Positions 15,615-23,826 of a stretch of 64,000 nucleotides of DNA are shown here, in pieces. The stretch covers positions 1 through 64,000 of the forward strand of contig JARIFA010000007.1 of NCBI GenBank assembly GCA_031127075.1, in the 5' to 3' direction. This DNA is from Gemmatimonadota bacterium. GTDB taxonomy: Bacteria > Gemmatimonadota > Gemmatimonadetes > Gemmatimonadales > Gemmatimonadaceae. The translations under genes and the position numbers were made by a program. Numbering within the stretch: position 1 is the stretch's first letter; the number at the start of each line of letters is the position of its first letter. Below the pieces are notes generated by a model. It made no database searches and was not told where the DNA came from. It saw nothing but the letters and a program-made list of their open reading frames with translations.

Positions 15615-18080
15615 ATGATCCAGAAGCTTCGTGGTCCCGATGCGTGGTCGGTTCGGTGCATGCGGCTGGTGGCGGTGGCGCTGATCGCATGGGGCGTCGT
15701 CGGCTGCGCGGCGCCCGAGCGATCCACCGCGCCGGTGGCGGTGGACACGTTGCCGACCCCGGTGGCACCGGTCATGGTGCGCCTGTGGTCGGATTCGGCC
15801 TCGTGGCCTGGCGGGCGCATCCCTGTGGCAGGCGACCTCGTGGTGATCCCTGCCGGCACGCGGATGCGCCTCGACGTGTCTCCCCCATCGCTCAGGGGCC
15901 TCGACATTCAGGGTGAGATCGAGGCGGATACCTCGCGCGACCTCGATCTCGTCGTCGGGTGGATTCGGGTCGCTGGCGCGCTGCGCATCGGGACCGAGGC
16001 GCAGCCATACACCCGCCGTGCCCGGATCACGCTCACCGGGTCGGGTGATACCGAGGCGATCACGGGGATGGGTACCCGGGTCATCGGCGTGCTGCCCGGT
16101 GGCCGGCTGACGCTACAAGGCCCGTCGCGCCGAGCGTGGACGCGTCTCGCGGCGACGGTTGGCACCGGTGCGACCACGATCACGATGAGTCAGGACGTCG
16201 ATTGGCGGGTCGGAGACCGCATCGTCATCGCGCCGTCGGGCTTCGATCCATTTCAGGCGGAGGACCGTCGCATCACGGCCATCGAGGGGCGTTTCGTCAC
16301 GCTCGATCAGGCCCTTCGATACCCGCACTATGGCCAGGTGCAGGAGATCGCGGGACGGACCGTCGACGAGCGTGCTGAAGTGGGGCTGCTCTCGCGGAAC
16401 ATCACGATCCAAGGCGCGGGGACCCTGGTCGACGGTGTCCCGACCTCACCGGATGGACAGGGTGGTCACATCATGATCCTCGCCGGCGCGACCGCCATGG
16501 TGGCCGGTGTGGAGCTCGTGAACATGGGGCAGCGTGGTCGGCTGGGTCATTATCCCATCCATTGGCACCTCGCCGGTTCGGCGCCTGGGCAGTACATCCG
16601 GAACAGCGTGATCTGGCGGAGCCACAATCGCTGCATCACGGTGCACGGGACGCGTGATCTCTGGGTCGATGGCAATGTCTGCTACGACCATCTGGGGCAC
16701 GGCTACTTCCTCGAAGAGGGCGCCGAGACGGGGAACCGTCTCTTCGGCAACCTCGGCGTGCTTGCCCGGCGCCCCGCGCCGGCCGACCGGCTCCTGCCGA
16801 CCGATGAGCGACCCGCCACGTTCTGGGTGACCAATCCGAACAACAGTCTGGTGGGCAACGTCGCGGCCGGCTCCGAAGGCTTCGGCTTCTGGTACGCGCT
16901 GCCCGACGCCCCTCTGGGTCCGTCCACCGGACAGCCGGACCGCCCGAATCGGACACCGCTGCTGGAGTTCAGCAGCAACGTGGCGCACTCGAACCACCAG
17001 ACCGGACTCCACGTCGACGATGCGCCGCAGGCGAACGGGACCACGACCGCCACGATGTACAACCCCTCGCTCGTTCCGGGGCAGACGGGATCCCCGAATG
17101 TACCCGCCAGATTCACCGGCTTCCTCGCGTACAAAAACGGCAATCGCGGCGTCTGGCTGCGTGGAAACCAACACTATCTGGAGGACGCGATCCTCGCGGA
17201 CAACCACATCGGGGCGACGTTTGCGAGCGTCGAGAGCTATCTCACCGGCTCGCTCCTCGTGGGAGCGACAGCGAACACCATCGGGACACGGGATCTGTAC
17301 CGGGGATTCGAGTACTACGATGGGCCCGTCGGCGCGCGAGAGGTGACCTTCGTCGGATTCGACGGTCGGGGGCAGATCCCGTGGAGTGCGCTTGGCTTCA
17401 ACCGACACAATGCCTTCTCCCTCAGCACGGCGAGTGCGTCACGGGACCTCATCTTCATCCGATCCACGCCGCTGTACATCGAGTCGCCGGATCCACTCAA
17501 AGACGGTGACAAGTCGGCGGTCTTCCAAGATGTGACGGGATCGGTCACGGGTGTGCCCGGACGGTGGGTGACCGCCAACACGCCGTTTCTCACGACGACG
17601 GCGTGCACCCTGCAACCCGCGTGGAACGCGCGCAGCTGCCCGGGACCGTACCTCAAGCTGATCATCGAGGGTGGCGGTGCGGTGACCGCGATCGCGCCGG
17701 TCGACGCCGTGCGTGACGGCGAGGCGACCGAACGCTTCGTCGGCGATGGCACGTCGACGAGCCGGATCGTGGTGTCCGCGATGCCGGGTAGCCAGTACGA
17801 CCTGTCACTCGGGCAGCGCCCAACGGGTCTCTCGATCCGCTTGGCGGAGGGACGCTCCGGGGAATGGGTCTTCCTGTCGATCGCCGCGGCGATGCCGCCG
17901 ACCACCGTCGCGAGCGGGACCTCTCGGTTGCTCGAGGTCGCCTCGGCGGCGGAGGTGGCGGCCGGCAATGGGACGACCTACGCGTATGATCCCGTGCGTG
18001 GGCGCATCTACGTCAAGGCGATGGTGGCGAACGTCGCGCAGTACTTCCAAACCACCGTGGGAATCCTCTTCGCGCCCTGA
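15615..18080 (+). CDS. G8-domain/beta-helix lipoprotein
   Basis: The product of about 821 residues begins with a lipoprotein signal (VALIAWGVVGC, lipobox Cys near residue 31). A G8 domain occupies roughly residues 52-180, recognisable from WSDSASWPGGRIPVAGD, VVIPAG and the repeated glycines. A right-handed parallel beta-helix follows, rich in Asn/His/Gly turns (IHWHLAG, NHQTGLHVDD). G8 plus beta-helix is the architecture of animal CEMIP/TMEM2 hyaluronan-binding or -degrading proteins, so polysaccharide binding or cleavage at the cell surface is plausible but unproven. ATG 15660 is an alternative start that keeps the lipobox. Confidence 0.7.
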   Translation: MIQKLRGPDAWSVRCMRLVAVALIAWGVVGCAAPERSTAPVAVDTLPTPVAPVMVRLWSDSASWPGGRIPVAGDLVVIPAGTRMRLDVSPPSLRGLDIQGEIEADTSRDLDLVVGWIRVAGALRIGTEAQPYTRRARITLTGSGDTEAITGMGTRVIGVLPGGRLTLQGPSRRAWTRLAATVGTGATTITMSQDVDWRVGDRIVIAPSGFDPFQAEDRRITAIEGRFVTLDQALRYPHYGQVQEIAGRTVDERAEVGLLSRNITIQGAGTLVDGVPTSPDGQGGHIMILAGATAMVAGVELVNMGQRGRLGHYPIHWHLAGSAPGQYIRNSVIWRSHNRCITVHGTRDLWVDGNVCYDHLGHGYFLEEGAETGNRLFGNLGVLARRPAPADRLLPTDERPATFWVTNPNNSLVGNVAAGSEGFGFWYALPDAPLGPSTGQPDRPNRTPLLEFSSNVAHSNHQTGLHVDDAPQANGTTTATMYNPSLVPGQTGSPNVPARFTGFLAYKNGNRGVWLRGNQHYLEDAILADNHIGATFASVESYLTGSLLVGATANTIGTRDLYRGFEYYDGPVGAREVTFVGFDGRGQIPWSALGFNRHNAFSLSTASASRDLIFIRSTPLYIESPDPLKDGDKSAVFQDVTGSVTGVPGRWVTANTPFLTTTACTLQPAWNARSCPGPYLKLIIEGGGAVTAIAPVDAVRDGEATERFVGDGTSTSRIVVSAMPGSQYDLSLGQRPTGLSIRLAEGRSGEWVFLSIAAAMPPTTVASGTSRLLEVASAAEVAAGNGTTYAYDPVRGRIYVKAMVANVAQYFQTTVGILFAP

Positions 18081-18092
18081 GCCCGGTGGCGC

Positions 18093-18533
18093 TCAGTTCC
18101 GTCGCGCGCCCTGGGCGATCCAGCGGCGGAGATTCTCGGCGTCGATGGAATCGAGCGGAGCGCCGCCGAGCGGCATCCGGGAACCGATGCCCTGCGTGCC
18201 GTCGATCCGGCGCATGAGGTAGCTCCCACCGGCGTTGAACGGCACGACGAGGATGCCCGGCTCGGCCCGGGACGGAACACTGACGAGCGCATCGTAGGCG
18301 AGGCCGGCGGCGAGCGGCATCGTCGCTGCGGCGCCGTGGCAACCACTCAGCGAGCACCCTCGGCGGACGAAGATCTCCTGCACGTCCGTTGCGAACGAGG
18401 GCGTTTCCCGGATGCCACGGACCCATGGGATGTCCGGCGGCTCCGGTGGTGCAGCCGCCTCGCTGCAGGCGGCAATCGTGCATCCCATCACCACGACCGC
18501 GACCGTGGTGTGGAGTTCCCGGTAACGTCTCAT
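18093..18533 (-). CDS. Small lipoprotein with an atypical c-type haem motif (CX4CH)
   Basis: This 146-residue protein has a lipoprotein signal with lipobox TIAAC (Cys23). Its core resembles planctomycete-type cytochrome c domains: VQEIFVRRGCSLSGCHG supplies Cys60, Cys65 and His66, spaced CX4CH rather than CX2CH. A later SRMPLGG could provide the Met axial ligand, followed by the family-like helix LRRWIAQGA. Covalent haem attachment is therefore possible but not certain. The gene is the last of the mqnB-mqnD run and overlaps mqnD as ATGA, which fits a role near quinone-linked electron transfer. Confidence 0.6.
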   Translation of the reverse strand: MRRYRELHTTVAVVVMGCTIAACSEAAAPPEPPDIPWVRGIRETPSFATDVQEIFVRRGCSLSGCHGAAATMPLAAGLAYDALVSVPSRAEPGILVVPFNAGGSYLMRRIDGTQGIGSRMPLGGAPLDSIDAENLRRWIAQGARRN

Positions 18534-19312
18534 GGCACTCCCACCAACCGCGCGATCGCGCGCATGCCGTCCTCACCCACATCGAGACTGTGGCGGTTCA
18601 CGTAGAGCGCGATGTGCTGGTCGCAGACGGCGTCGCTCATCTCCTGCGCGTGCACGCGCACGTAGGCACGGCTCGCCTCGGGATGGTCGAACGCGTGTTG
18701 CACGGAGGCACGGATGGCGGACGCCATCGCCGCCACGAGCGCGGGGTCGAGATCGGCACGGGCGCAGATTCCCGCGAGGGGCACCGGAAGCCCCGTGTCG
18801 CGCTCCCACCAGTCGCCCAGATCGATCACCTGGGTGAGCCCGTGCTCGGCGTAGGTGAACCGGCTCTCGTGGATGATGAGCCCCGCGGCGACCTCCCCCT
18901 CAGCCACCGCGCGCAGGATGCGGTCGTAGCGCATCTCCACGACCGCGCCCAGCGCGGGGGCGGCGAGCCCGAGCAACCGGAACGCCGTCGTCTCCCGCCC
19001 CGGGATGGCGATCGGGCCGCGCGCCGCCGCCTCGAGGGACATCGTCGTCCGCGCGACGACGAGCGGGCCCACACCGTGACCGAGTGCGGCGCCACTTCGC
19101 AGCATCCGGTATCGGTCACCGACCGCCGCGAAGGCGCCGACACTCAGCTTGGTGAGATCGAACTCACCCGTGTGCGCCCGGCGGTTGAGCTCCTCGATGT
19201 CGAGCAGCACCGGTCGCACGCGGAACGGGGCGTCCACGAGCCCGTGCGCCAGCGCGTGGAACGCGAAGGTGTCGTTCGGGCAGGGGGAATAGCCGAATGT
19301 GAGCTCGGTCAT
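18530..19312 (-). CDS. mqnD: 1,4-dihydroxy-6-naphthoate synthase MqnD
   Basis: This enzyme converts cyclic dehypoxanthinyl futalosine to 1,4-dihydroxy-6-naphthoate in the futalosine route to menaquinone. The product of 260 residues begins TFGYSPCPNDTFAFHAL, the hallmark of the family, and has a periplasmic-binding-protein-like fold. Further signatures are LDIEELNRRAHTGEFDLTKLSVGA, IAIPGRETTAF and GLIIHESRFTY. The ATG at 19312 overlaps the mqnB stop as ATGA, so the longer ORF is a shadow. Confidence 0.92.
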   Translation of the reverse strand: MTELTFGYSPCPNDTFAFHALAHGLVDAPFRVRPVLLDIEELNRRAHTGEFDLTKLSVGAFAAVGDRYRMLRSGAALGHGVGPLVVARTTMSLEAAARGPIAIPGRETTAFRLLGLAAPALGAVVEMRYDRILRAVAEGEVAAGLIIHESRFTYAEHGLTQVIDLGDWWERDTGLPVPLAGICARADLDPALVAAMASAIRASVQHAFDHPEASRAYVRVHAQEMSDAVCDQHIALYVNRHSLDVGEDGMRAIARLVGVP

Positions 19313-19875
19313 TGGGAGAGCTCCGCGACGAGGCGCGGCGTCGCGGCGATGATCGCCGCGAACGCGTCGTCGAACGCCCAGCGCGCGCGGTCCGTCTCCT
19401 CGACGGCATTGGAGATGGCGCGCACCTCGAGGGCCGGCACCCCCGCGAGCGCGGCGGCGCGCAGCACCGCGAACCCTTCCATCGCCTCCACCTCGACGTC
19501 GGTGGTGGTCCCGCCCACCCGTGCGCTCGTGCCGATCACGCGGAGGACGGCGTGCGGCAGCGCGCGCTGCGCCCCCGCGATGAGCGCGGGGGCTGGTTCG
19601 AGCACGCTCGGTGCCCACGCTGCGGGGATCGCGAGGTCGGTGTAGCGGGCGGCGCTCCCGATCACGAGCGACGGCGGCACGAGGCCGCTCGCGCGCCACG
19701 CGCCGGCGATTCCCACGTGGAGCACCAGCGCGGGGCGCTCGGCCGCGATCGATGCCGCGGTCGATGCCGCGGCCTCCACCGGCCCGACGCCGCAGACGAG
19801 CGTGCGCCACCCGTCGGCCGGCGCGAGCTCGCGCGCGGTCGCGGCGACGACGAGTACGTCCGCGCGCGAGGGCAT
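19309..19875 (-). CDS. mqnB: Futalosine hydrolase MqnB
   Basis: This nucleosidase removes hypoxanthine from futalosine to give dehypoxanthine futalosine in menaquinone synthesis. It is a PNP/MTAN-fold protein of 188 residues with LVVAATARELAP at the N-terminus, HVGIAGAW, and the active-site region VEVEAMEGFAVLRAA, followed by LEVRAISNAV. Coupling to mqnD by ATGA supports the futalosine assignment over other nucleosidases. It starts 5 nt after the preceding secreted-protein gene. Confidence 0.9.
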   Translation of the reverse strand: MPSRADVLVVAATARELAPADGWRTLVCGVGPVEAAASTAASIAAERPALVLHVGIAGAWRASGLVPPSLVIGSAARYTDLAIPAAWAPSVLEPAPALIAGAQRALPHAVLRVIGTSARVGGTTTDVEVEAMEGFAVLRAAALAGVPALEVRAISNAVEETDRARWAFDDAFAAIIAATPRLVAELSQ

Positions 19876-19880
19876 CCGGC

Positions 19881-20450
19881 TCAGTGCATCATCCCGCCAC
19901 GCGCCACCATCAGGTGGTGGCGCGTGTGGTGTTCGCCCACGGTGAGCAGCCCGATGAAGCCGAGGCCGCGGATCCGCGCGACGGCGGTGGCATCGTCGGC
20001 GTTCGTGGCGCGCACGGTGACGCGCACGCCCTCCGGCGTCTCGGCCGCGGTCCAGGTGACCCCGGTGACCATATGCCCGTGCTCCCGCGCCATCCGACGG
20101 ATCGCGTCACGCGTGCGCCCTGTACCGGTCACGCTGAAGATCGCGCCGCCCGGCACCGGCGACTGCGCCACGGTGCTGCGGAGCGTGACCTGCTCCATAT
20201 CGATGAGGTGCTGGCGGAGCGCTTCGAGGTTGACCTTCGACCAGTCGGTCGAGGGATCGGCCTCGAGGAGCCGCACGATCTCCGCGATCGCGGCGAAGGC
20301 GGATTGGCCCGTCTCGGTGGCGGTCGCAGGGGCGGTGGTCGCGGTCGGCGGCTCGTGACGCATCGCGCTGCCGTGTTCGTGCGCCTGCGCGCGGAGGGTC
20401 GTGGCGACGACACAGGACAGGACGAGGGTCGCGACTCGGGGAAGGCGCAT
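19881..20450 (-). CDS. Exported protein with His/Met-rich ends, unknown function
   Basis: A 189-residue protein with a signal peptide (VATLVLSCVVATTLRAQA) that I cannot assign to a named family. The mature N-terminus has HEHGSAMRHE and the C-terminus has EHHTRHHLMVARGGMMH, both of which look able to bind metal. The centre contains a predicted helix (IAEIVRLLEADPSTDWSKVNLEALRQHLIDME) and an alpha/beta region (GVRVTVRATNADDATAVARI). It is the first gene of the mqnB-mqnD operon. A periplasmic metal-handling role is speculation based on composition. Confidence 0.6.
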   Translation of the reverse strand: MRLPRVATLVLSCVVATTLRAQAHEHGSAMRHEPPTATTAPATATETGQSAFAAIAEIVRLLEADPSTDWSKVNLEALRQHLIDMEQVTLRSTVAQSPVPGGAIFSVTGTGRTRDAIRRMAREHGHMVTGVTWTAAETPEGVRVTVRATNADDATAVARIRGLGFIGLLTVGEHHTRHHLMVARGGMMH

Positions 20451-20571
20451 CAGAGCTCCGGCGGGGAGGGGGTGCGCGGAAATCTAGGGCGCGCGTGGTC
20501 GGGGAATCACCTCGGGACGACGCGGCGGTGGTCCGACTCCGCTCACGACGTCCCTCGCGCATCCTCACGCC

Positions 20572-21417
20572 ATGCGCCTCCGCTCGCTCCGCCGATCGCT
20601 CGTCTGTCTCGCCGTGCTGCTCGGGCCTTCGGCCCTCGCGGCCCAACGGCTGGAGGCGGCCGTCACCGCCGGCGTTGCGAGCGGCGACTACCTCTTCACC
20701 CGCGGCGTCACGAGCTACACGCTCGTCGGCGGCCTCACCGTCTCGGCGGACCGCTGGCGTCTCGGGCTCGAGGTGCCGCTCGTCCGACAGGATGCGACGG
20801 CGGTCGCCTGGGTCGCGGGGATGCCGTTTCCGGTGGGTGGGCCCGACGCCGCGCAGCTGCGCGATCGCCTCGGGGAAACGGCCGTCCCACTCGCGCCAGA
20901 TGGGTATCGCACCACCCTCGCCGATCCGACCTTCACCGTCGGGACCGACCTCGCGCTCACCGACGACGGCAGTGTGCGTCTTGGGATCGTCGGCGCGGTG
21001 AAGGTGCCCGCGGCCGGCGTGGAGACCGGCGTCGGCACCGGGGCCACCGACGTCGGCCTCTCCGGGCACTGGTCGGCGATGGGGAACCGCTCCTTCGCCG
21101 TCGTCGACTTCGGCTATTGGTGGCTCGGTGACCTCCCCGACCTCGCCCTCGACGATCTCATCACCGGGCGCTTCACGATGGGGCGGAGCTTCGGCGAAAT
21201 GGGACGCTTCTCGGCGATGCTGCGCTGGGAGGCGGCGACGGCGGTGATCCCGCAGGTGGATCCTCGGTATAGCGTGGGCGTGGGGATGGGCGTCGCTGTG
21301 GCGCGCGAGGAGAGTCTGACGCTCGCGGTGGATCGCGGCACGAGTGAGACGGCGCCCGACTGGCGCCTCACGATGCGCTGGCGGCACGGGGTGCCCGCGG
21401 GAGGGTGGGGGCGCTAG
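20572..21417 (+). CDS. Exported beta-barrel-like outer membrane protein, hypothetical
   Basis: The 281-residue product has a signal peptide (LVCLAVLLGPSALAAQ). The rest consists of alternating hydrophobic/polar strands with Gly/Asp turns (FTVGTDLALTDDGSVRLGIVGAVKVP, RFSAMLRWEAATAVIP) and a final strand DWRLTMRWRHG, typical of small outer-membrane barrels. No specific family is recognised. It is divergent from the mqn operon across a 121-bp spacer. Confidence 0.6.
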   Translation: MRLRSLRRSLVCLAVLLGPSALAAQRLEAAVTAGVASGDYLFTRGVTSYTLVGGLTVSADRWRLGLEVPLVRQDATAVAWVAGMPFPVGGPDAAQLRDRLGETAVPLAPDGYRTTLADPTFTVGTDLALTDDGSVRLGIVGAVKVPAAGVETGVGTGATDVGLSGHWSAMGNRSFAVVDFGYWWLGDLPDLALDDLITGRFTMGRSFGEMGRFSAMLRWEAATAVIPQVDPRYSVGVGMGVAVAREESLTLAVDRGTSETAPDWRLTMRWRHGVPAGGWGR

Positions 21418-21484
21418 TCGCGTCCCCGGCACGGGAGCGCTACGATTGGCCGTCGTTGGATTGACGTCCTCTCGGAGCCTCCCG

Positions 21485-22879
21485 TTGCCTTACCCCCGCC
21501 GCGTCGGCGCTACTCTCCTTGTATGGCTCGCCTCGGCGATCGGGCTTCCGGCGCAGGCGACGCTGCGGGGCGTCGTGCACGACTCGTTGCTCACCCATCG
21601 TCCGCTGGCAGGAGCCACGGTCGTCGTCCACGGCACCGACCGCACCGCGCTCACCGATCGCCGCGGGCGATTCACGATTCCGGATCTTCCGCTTGGATCG
21701 CACGTCGTCGGATTCTTTCACCCGACCTTCGATTCACTCGATCTGGCGGCGCCCGGTCAGCGGGTAGAGCTCATCGCTGGTCGGTCGACGATGGTCCAAC
21801 TCGCGACCCCATCCATCCGCGGCGCGAGCCTGCTGCTCTGTCGGCGACCGCCGGAGCCGTCGACGTTGGTCCTGACCGGGACCGTGCGTGCGGCGGCGGG
21901 TGACGCGCCACTTGAGCGCGCCGTGGTCGAGGTGCGTTGGTTCGAACTCGCGCTCGGTGGGGCCCGGGCGCGCGAGACGATGTTCGTCGCGACTGACACC
22001 ACCGCAGCCGACGGCCGCTACCGGCTCTGCGGTGTGCCGACGGATATCGCGCTCACGATGGTGGCGACCATGGCCGGTCAGACGACCGGCCCGGTCGCGT
22101 TGGCCTTCGATTCCGTCGGCGTCGCCCGTCGCGACCTGCGCGTGAGCCTCTCCGACCCTGCCGCGGCGACGATGCTGGTTGATACGATCGAGGCGCGCCA
22201 TCCCGCCGGTCTCGGGCGGCTCACCGTCGTCGTGCGTGACCCGTCGGGGGCATCGGTCGGTCGTGCCATCGTCGGGCTCCGCGGGACCGATCGCGCGGAT
22301 ACCACCGATGTCACCGGTCGCGTGGTGATCGCCGACGTTCCCTCGGGGACACAGACCATCGCGGTTCGGGCCCTCGGGCGCCAGCCGCAGGAGCTGGTGA
22401 TCGACATCGTGCCCGGTGCCGCGACGCCGGTCACGATCACCCTCGATCGCTTCGTGACCCTGCTTCCGGCCGTCGCCGTCGTCGGGCAGGCGCCGGATGC
22501 CCGACGTGCGGGGATCGAGCGCCGCGTGCGCGCGGGCATTGGCTATGTCATCGCGGGCGAGGACGCGCGGGCGCTCGCCTTCTCATCAGTCGGTTGGGCG
22601 CGGATCCCTGGGGTGACGCTCTCGTCAGGGCGCGTCTTCTCCGGACCGCTGATCGTGCAGGACGATCCGGTGCCGATGATGCGCGGGTTCGGTGGCGAGC
22701 GCTGCCGTGCGGATGTTTGGGTGGATGGCATCCGGTTCTCCAACCTCTCGGGGTGGGAGCTACGCGGGATGCTGGTCAACGCCCGGACGGTCGAGGTGTA
22801 TTCGTCGGCGTCTCGCGTCCCTGTGGAGTTCACCACCGTCAGTGCGAGCCCCTGCGGGGCCGTGCTCATCTGGTCCTGA
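21485..22879 (+). CDS. Exported protein with carboxypeptidase-regulatory-like repeats and a plug-like C-terminus
   Basis: The start is set at a TTG (21485) with GGAG 7 nt upstream, giving a clean signal peptide (VGATLLVWLASAIGLPAQA). Three Ig-like CarboxypepD_reg modules follow. They are visible as LRGVVHDSLLTHRPLAGATVVVHGTDRTALTDRRGRF, then LTGTVRAAAGDAPLERAVVEVRW, then LTVVVRDPSGASVGRAIVGL. The C-terminal 100 residues resemble a TonB plug segment (CRADVWVDGIRFSNLSGWEL ... VEVYSSASRVPVEF) but no barrel follows. The function is probably structural or binding at the envelope. Confidence 0.65.
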   Translation: MPYPRRVGATLLVWLASAIGLPAQATLRGVVHDSLLTHRPLAGATVVVHGTDRTALTDRRGRFTIPDLPLGSHVVGFFHPTFDSLDLAAPGQRVELIAGRSTMVQLATPSIRGASLLLCRRPPEPSTLVLTGTVRAAAGDAPLERAVVEVRWFELALGGARARETMFVATDTTAADGRYRLCGVPTDIALTMVATMAGQTTGPVALAFDSVGVARRDLRVSLSDPAAATMLVDTIEARHPAGLGRLTVVVRDPSGASVGRAIVGLRGTDRADTTDVTGRVVIADVPSGTQTIAVRALGRQPQELVIDIVPGAATPVTITLDRFVTLLPAVAVVGQAPDARRAGIERRVRAGIGYVIAGEDARALAFSSVGWARIPGVTLSSGRVFSGPLIVQDDPVPMMRGFGGERCRADVWVDGIRFSNLSGWELRGMLVNARTVEVYSSASRVPVEFTTVSASPCGAVLIWS

Positions 22880-22884
22880 TACCG

Positions 22885-23775
22885 ATGCGACACTTCCTTT
22901 CCCTGCTCCTTGCCTCGGCGCTCGCCCTCCCCGCGCAATCGACCGCCGTCGTGATGCTCGGCACCGGTACGCCGAACGCCGACCCTGACCGCAGTGGCCC
23001 GGCCGTCGCCGTGGTGCGCGGCGGCCGGTCGTATCTCGTCGATGCGGGGCCCGGCGTCGTGCGCCGCGCCGCCGCCGCGGCACAGGTCCACGGCGATACC
23101 GCGCTCCTCCCGCGGAACCTCCGCGTCCTCTTCCTCACGCACCTCCACTCCGATCACACCGTCGGCCTCCCCGACCTGATCCTCTCCGCGTGGACCCTCG
23201 AACGCGAGGTGCCGCTCGAGGTCTACGGCCCGCCGGGCACGCAGGCGATGGTCGACCACCTCCTCGCCGCGTATGCCGCCGACATCCGGAACCGGCTCGA
23301 CGGCCTCGAGCCCGCGAACCCCACGGGCTACCAGGTGCGTGTGCACGAGATCGCGCCGGGCCAGGTCTACGCCGACGGGAACCTCAGGGTCACCGCCTTC
23401 GCGGTCCCGCACGGCGACTGGGAGGTCGCCCTCGGGTATCGGTTCGACGCGCCGGATCGTTCCATCGTCATCTCTGGCGACACCCGTGCGAGCGATGCCG
23501 TCGTCACCGCATGCAACGGGTGTGACCTCCTCGTCCACGAGGTCTACTCGGCCGAGCGCTTCCGCACCCGCCCGCCTGAATGGCAGGCGTATCACGCGCG
23601 GGCGCATACCTCGACCTCCGAACTCGCCGCCCTCGCCACCCGGGCCGCTCCCCGCGCCCTGGTGCTCTACCACCAGTTGTACTGGGGCACCGACGACGCG
23701 GGGCTCCTCGCCGAGGTGCGGGCAGCGGGATATCGCCGTGCCGTCGTCGCGGCGCGCGACCTCGGCCGCTACTGA
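22885..23775 (+). CDS. Exported metallo-beta-lactamase-fold hydrolase
   Basis: The 296-residue product has a short signal peptide (HFLSLLLASALALPAQ). It has the metallo-beta-lactamase metal motif FLTHLHSDHTVGLPD, a later FAVPHGDW, an Asp in SGDTRASD and a C-terminal His in ALVLYHQLYWG. The overall order resembles RNase Z/arylsulfatase-type enzymes, but the protein is exported, so a phosphodiesterase or sulfatase role is more likely than tRNA processing. It starts 5 nt after the upstream gene's stop, indicating co-transcription. Confidence 0.8.
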   Translation: MRHFLSLLLASALALPAQSTAVVMLGTGTPNADPDRSGPAVAVVRGGRSYLVDAGPGVVRRAAAAAQVHGDTALLPRNLRVLFLTHLHSDHTVGLPDLILSAWTLEREVPLEVYGPPGTQAMVDHLLAAYAADIRNRLDGLEPANPTGYQVRVHEIAPGQVYADGNLRVTAFAVPHGDWEVALGYRFDAPDRSIVISGDTRASDAVVTACNGCDLLVHEVYSAERFRTRPPEWQAYHARAHTSTSELAALATRAAPRALVLYHQLYWGTDDAGLLAEVRAAGYRRAVVAARDLGRY

Positions 23776-23815
23776 GGCGGCGCGCCCGCCGTTGGCCGCG
23801 CCTGCCTCGCCCCGG

Positions 23816-23821
23816 TAAGAT
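23816..23821 (+). promoter_or_regulatory. -10-like box TAAGAT, 5 nt before the start codon
   Basis: TAAGAT ends 5 nt upstream of the ATG of the hybrid kinase gene. The spacing leaves no room for a ribosome-binding site and suggests a leaderless transcript. Confidence 0.4.
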
Positions 23822-23826
23822 TCGGT

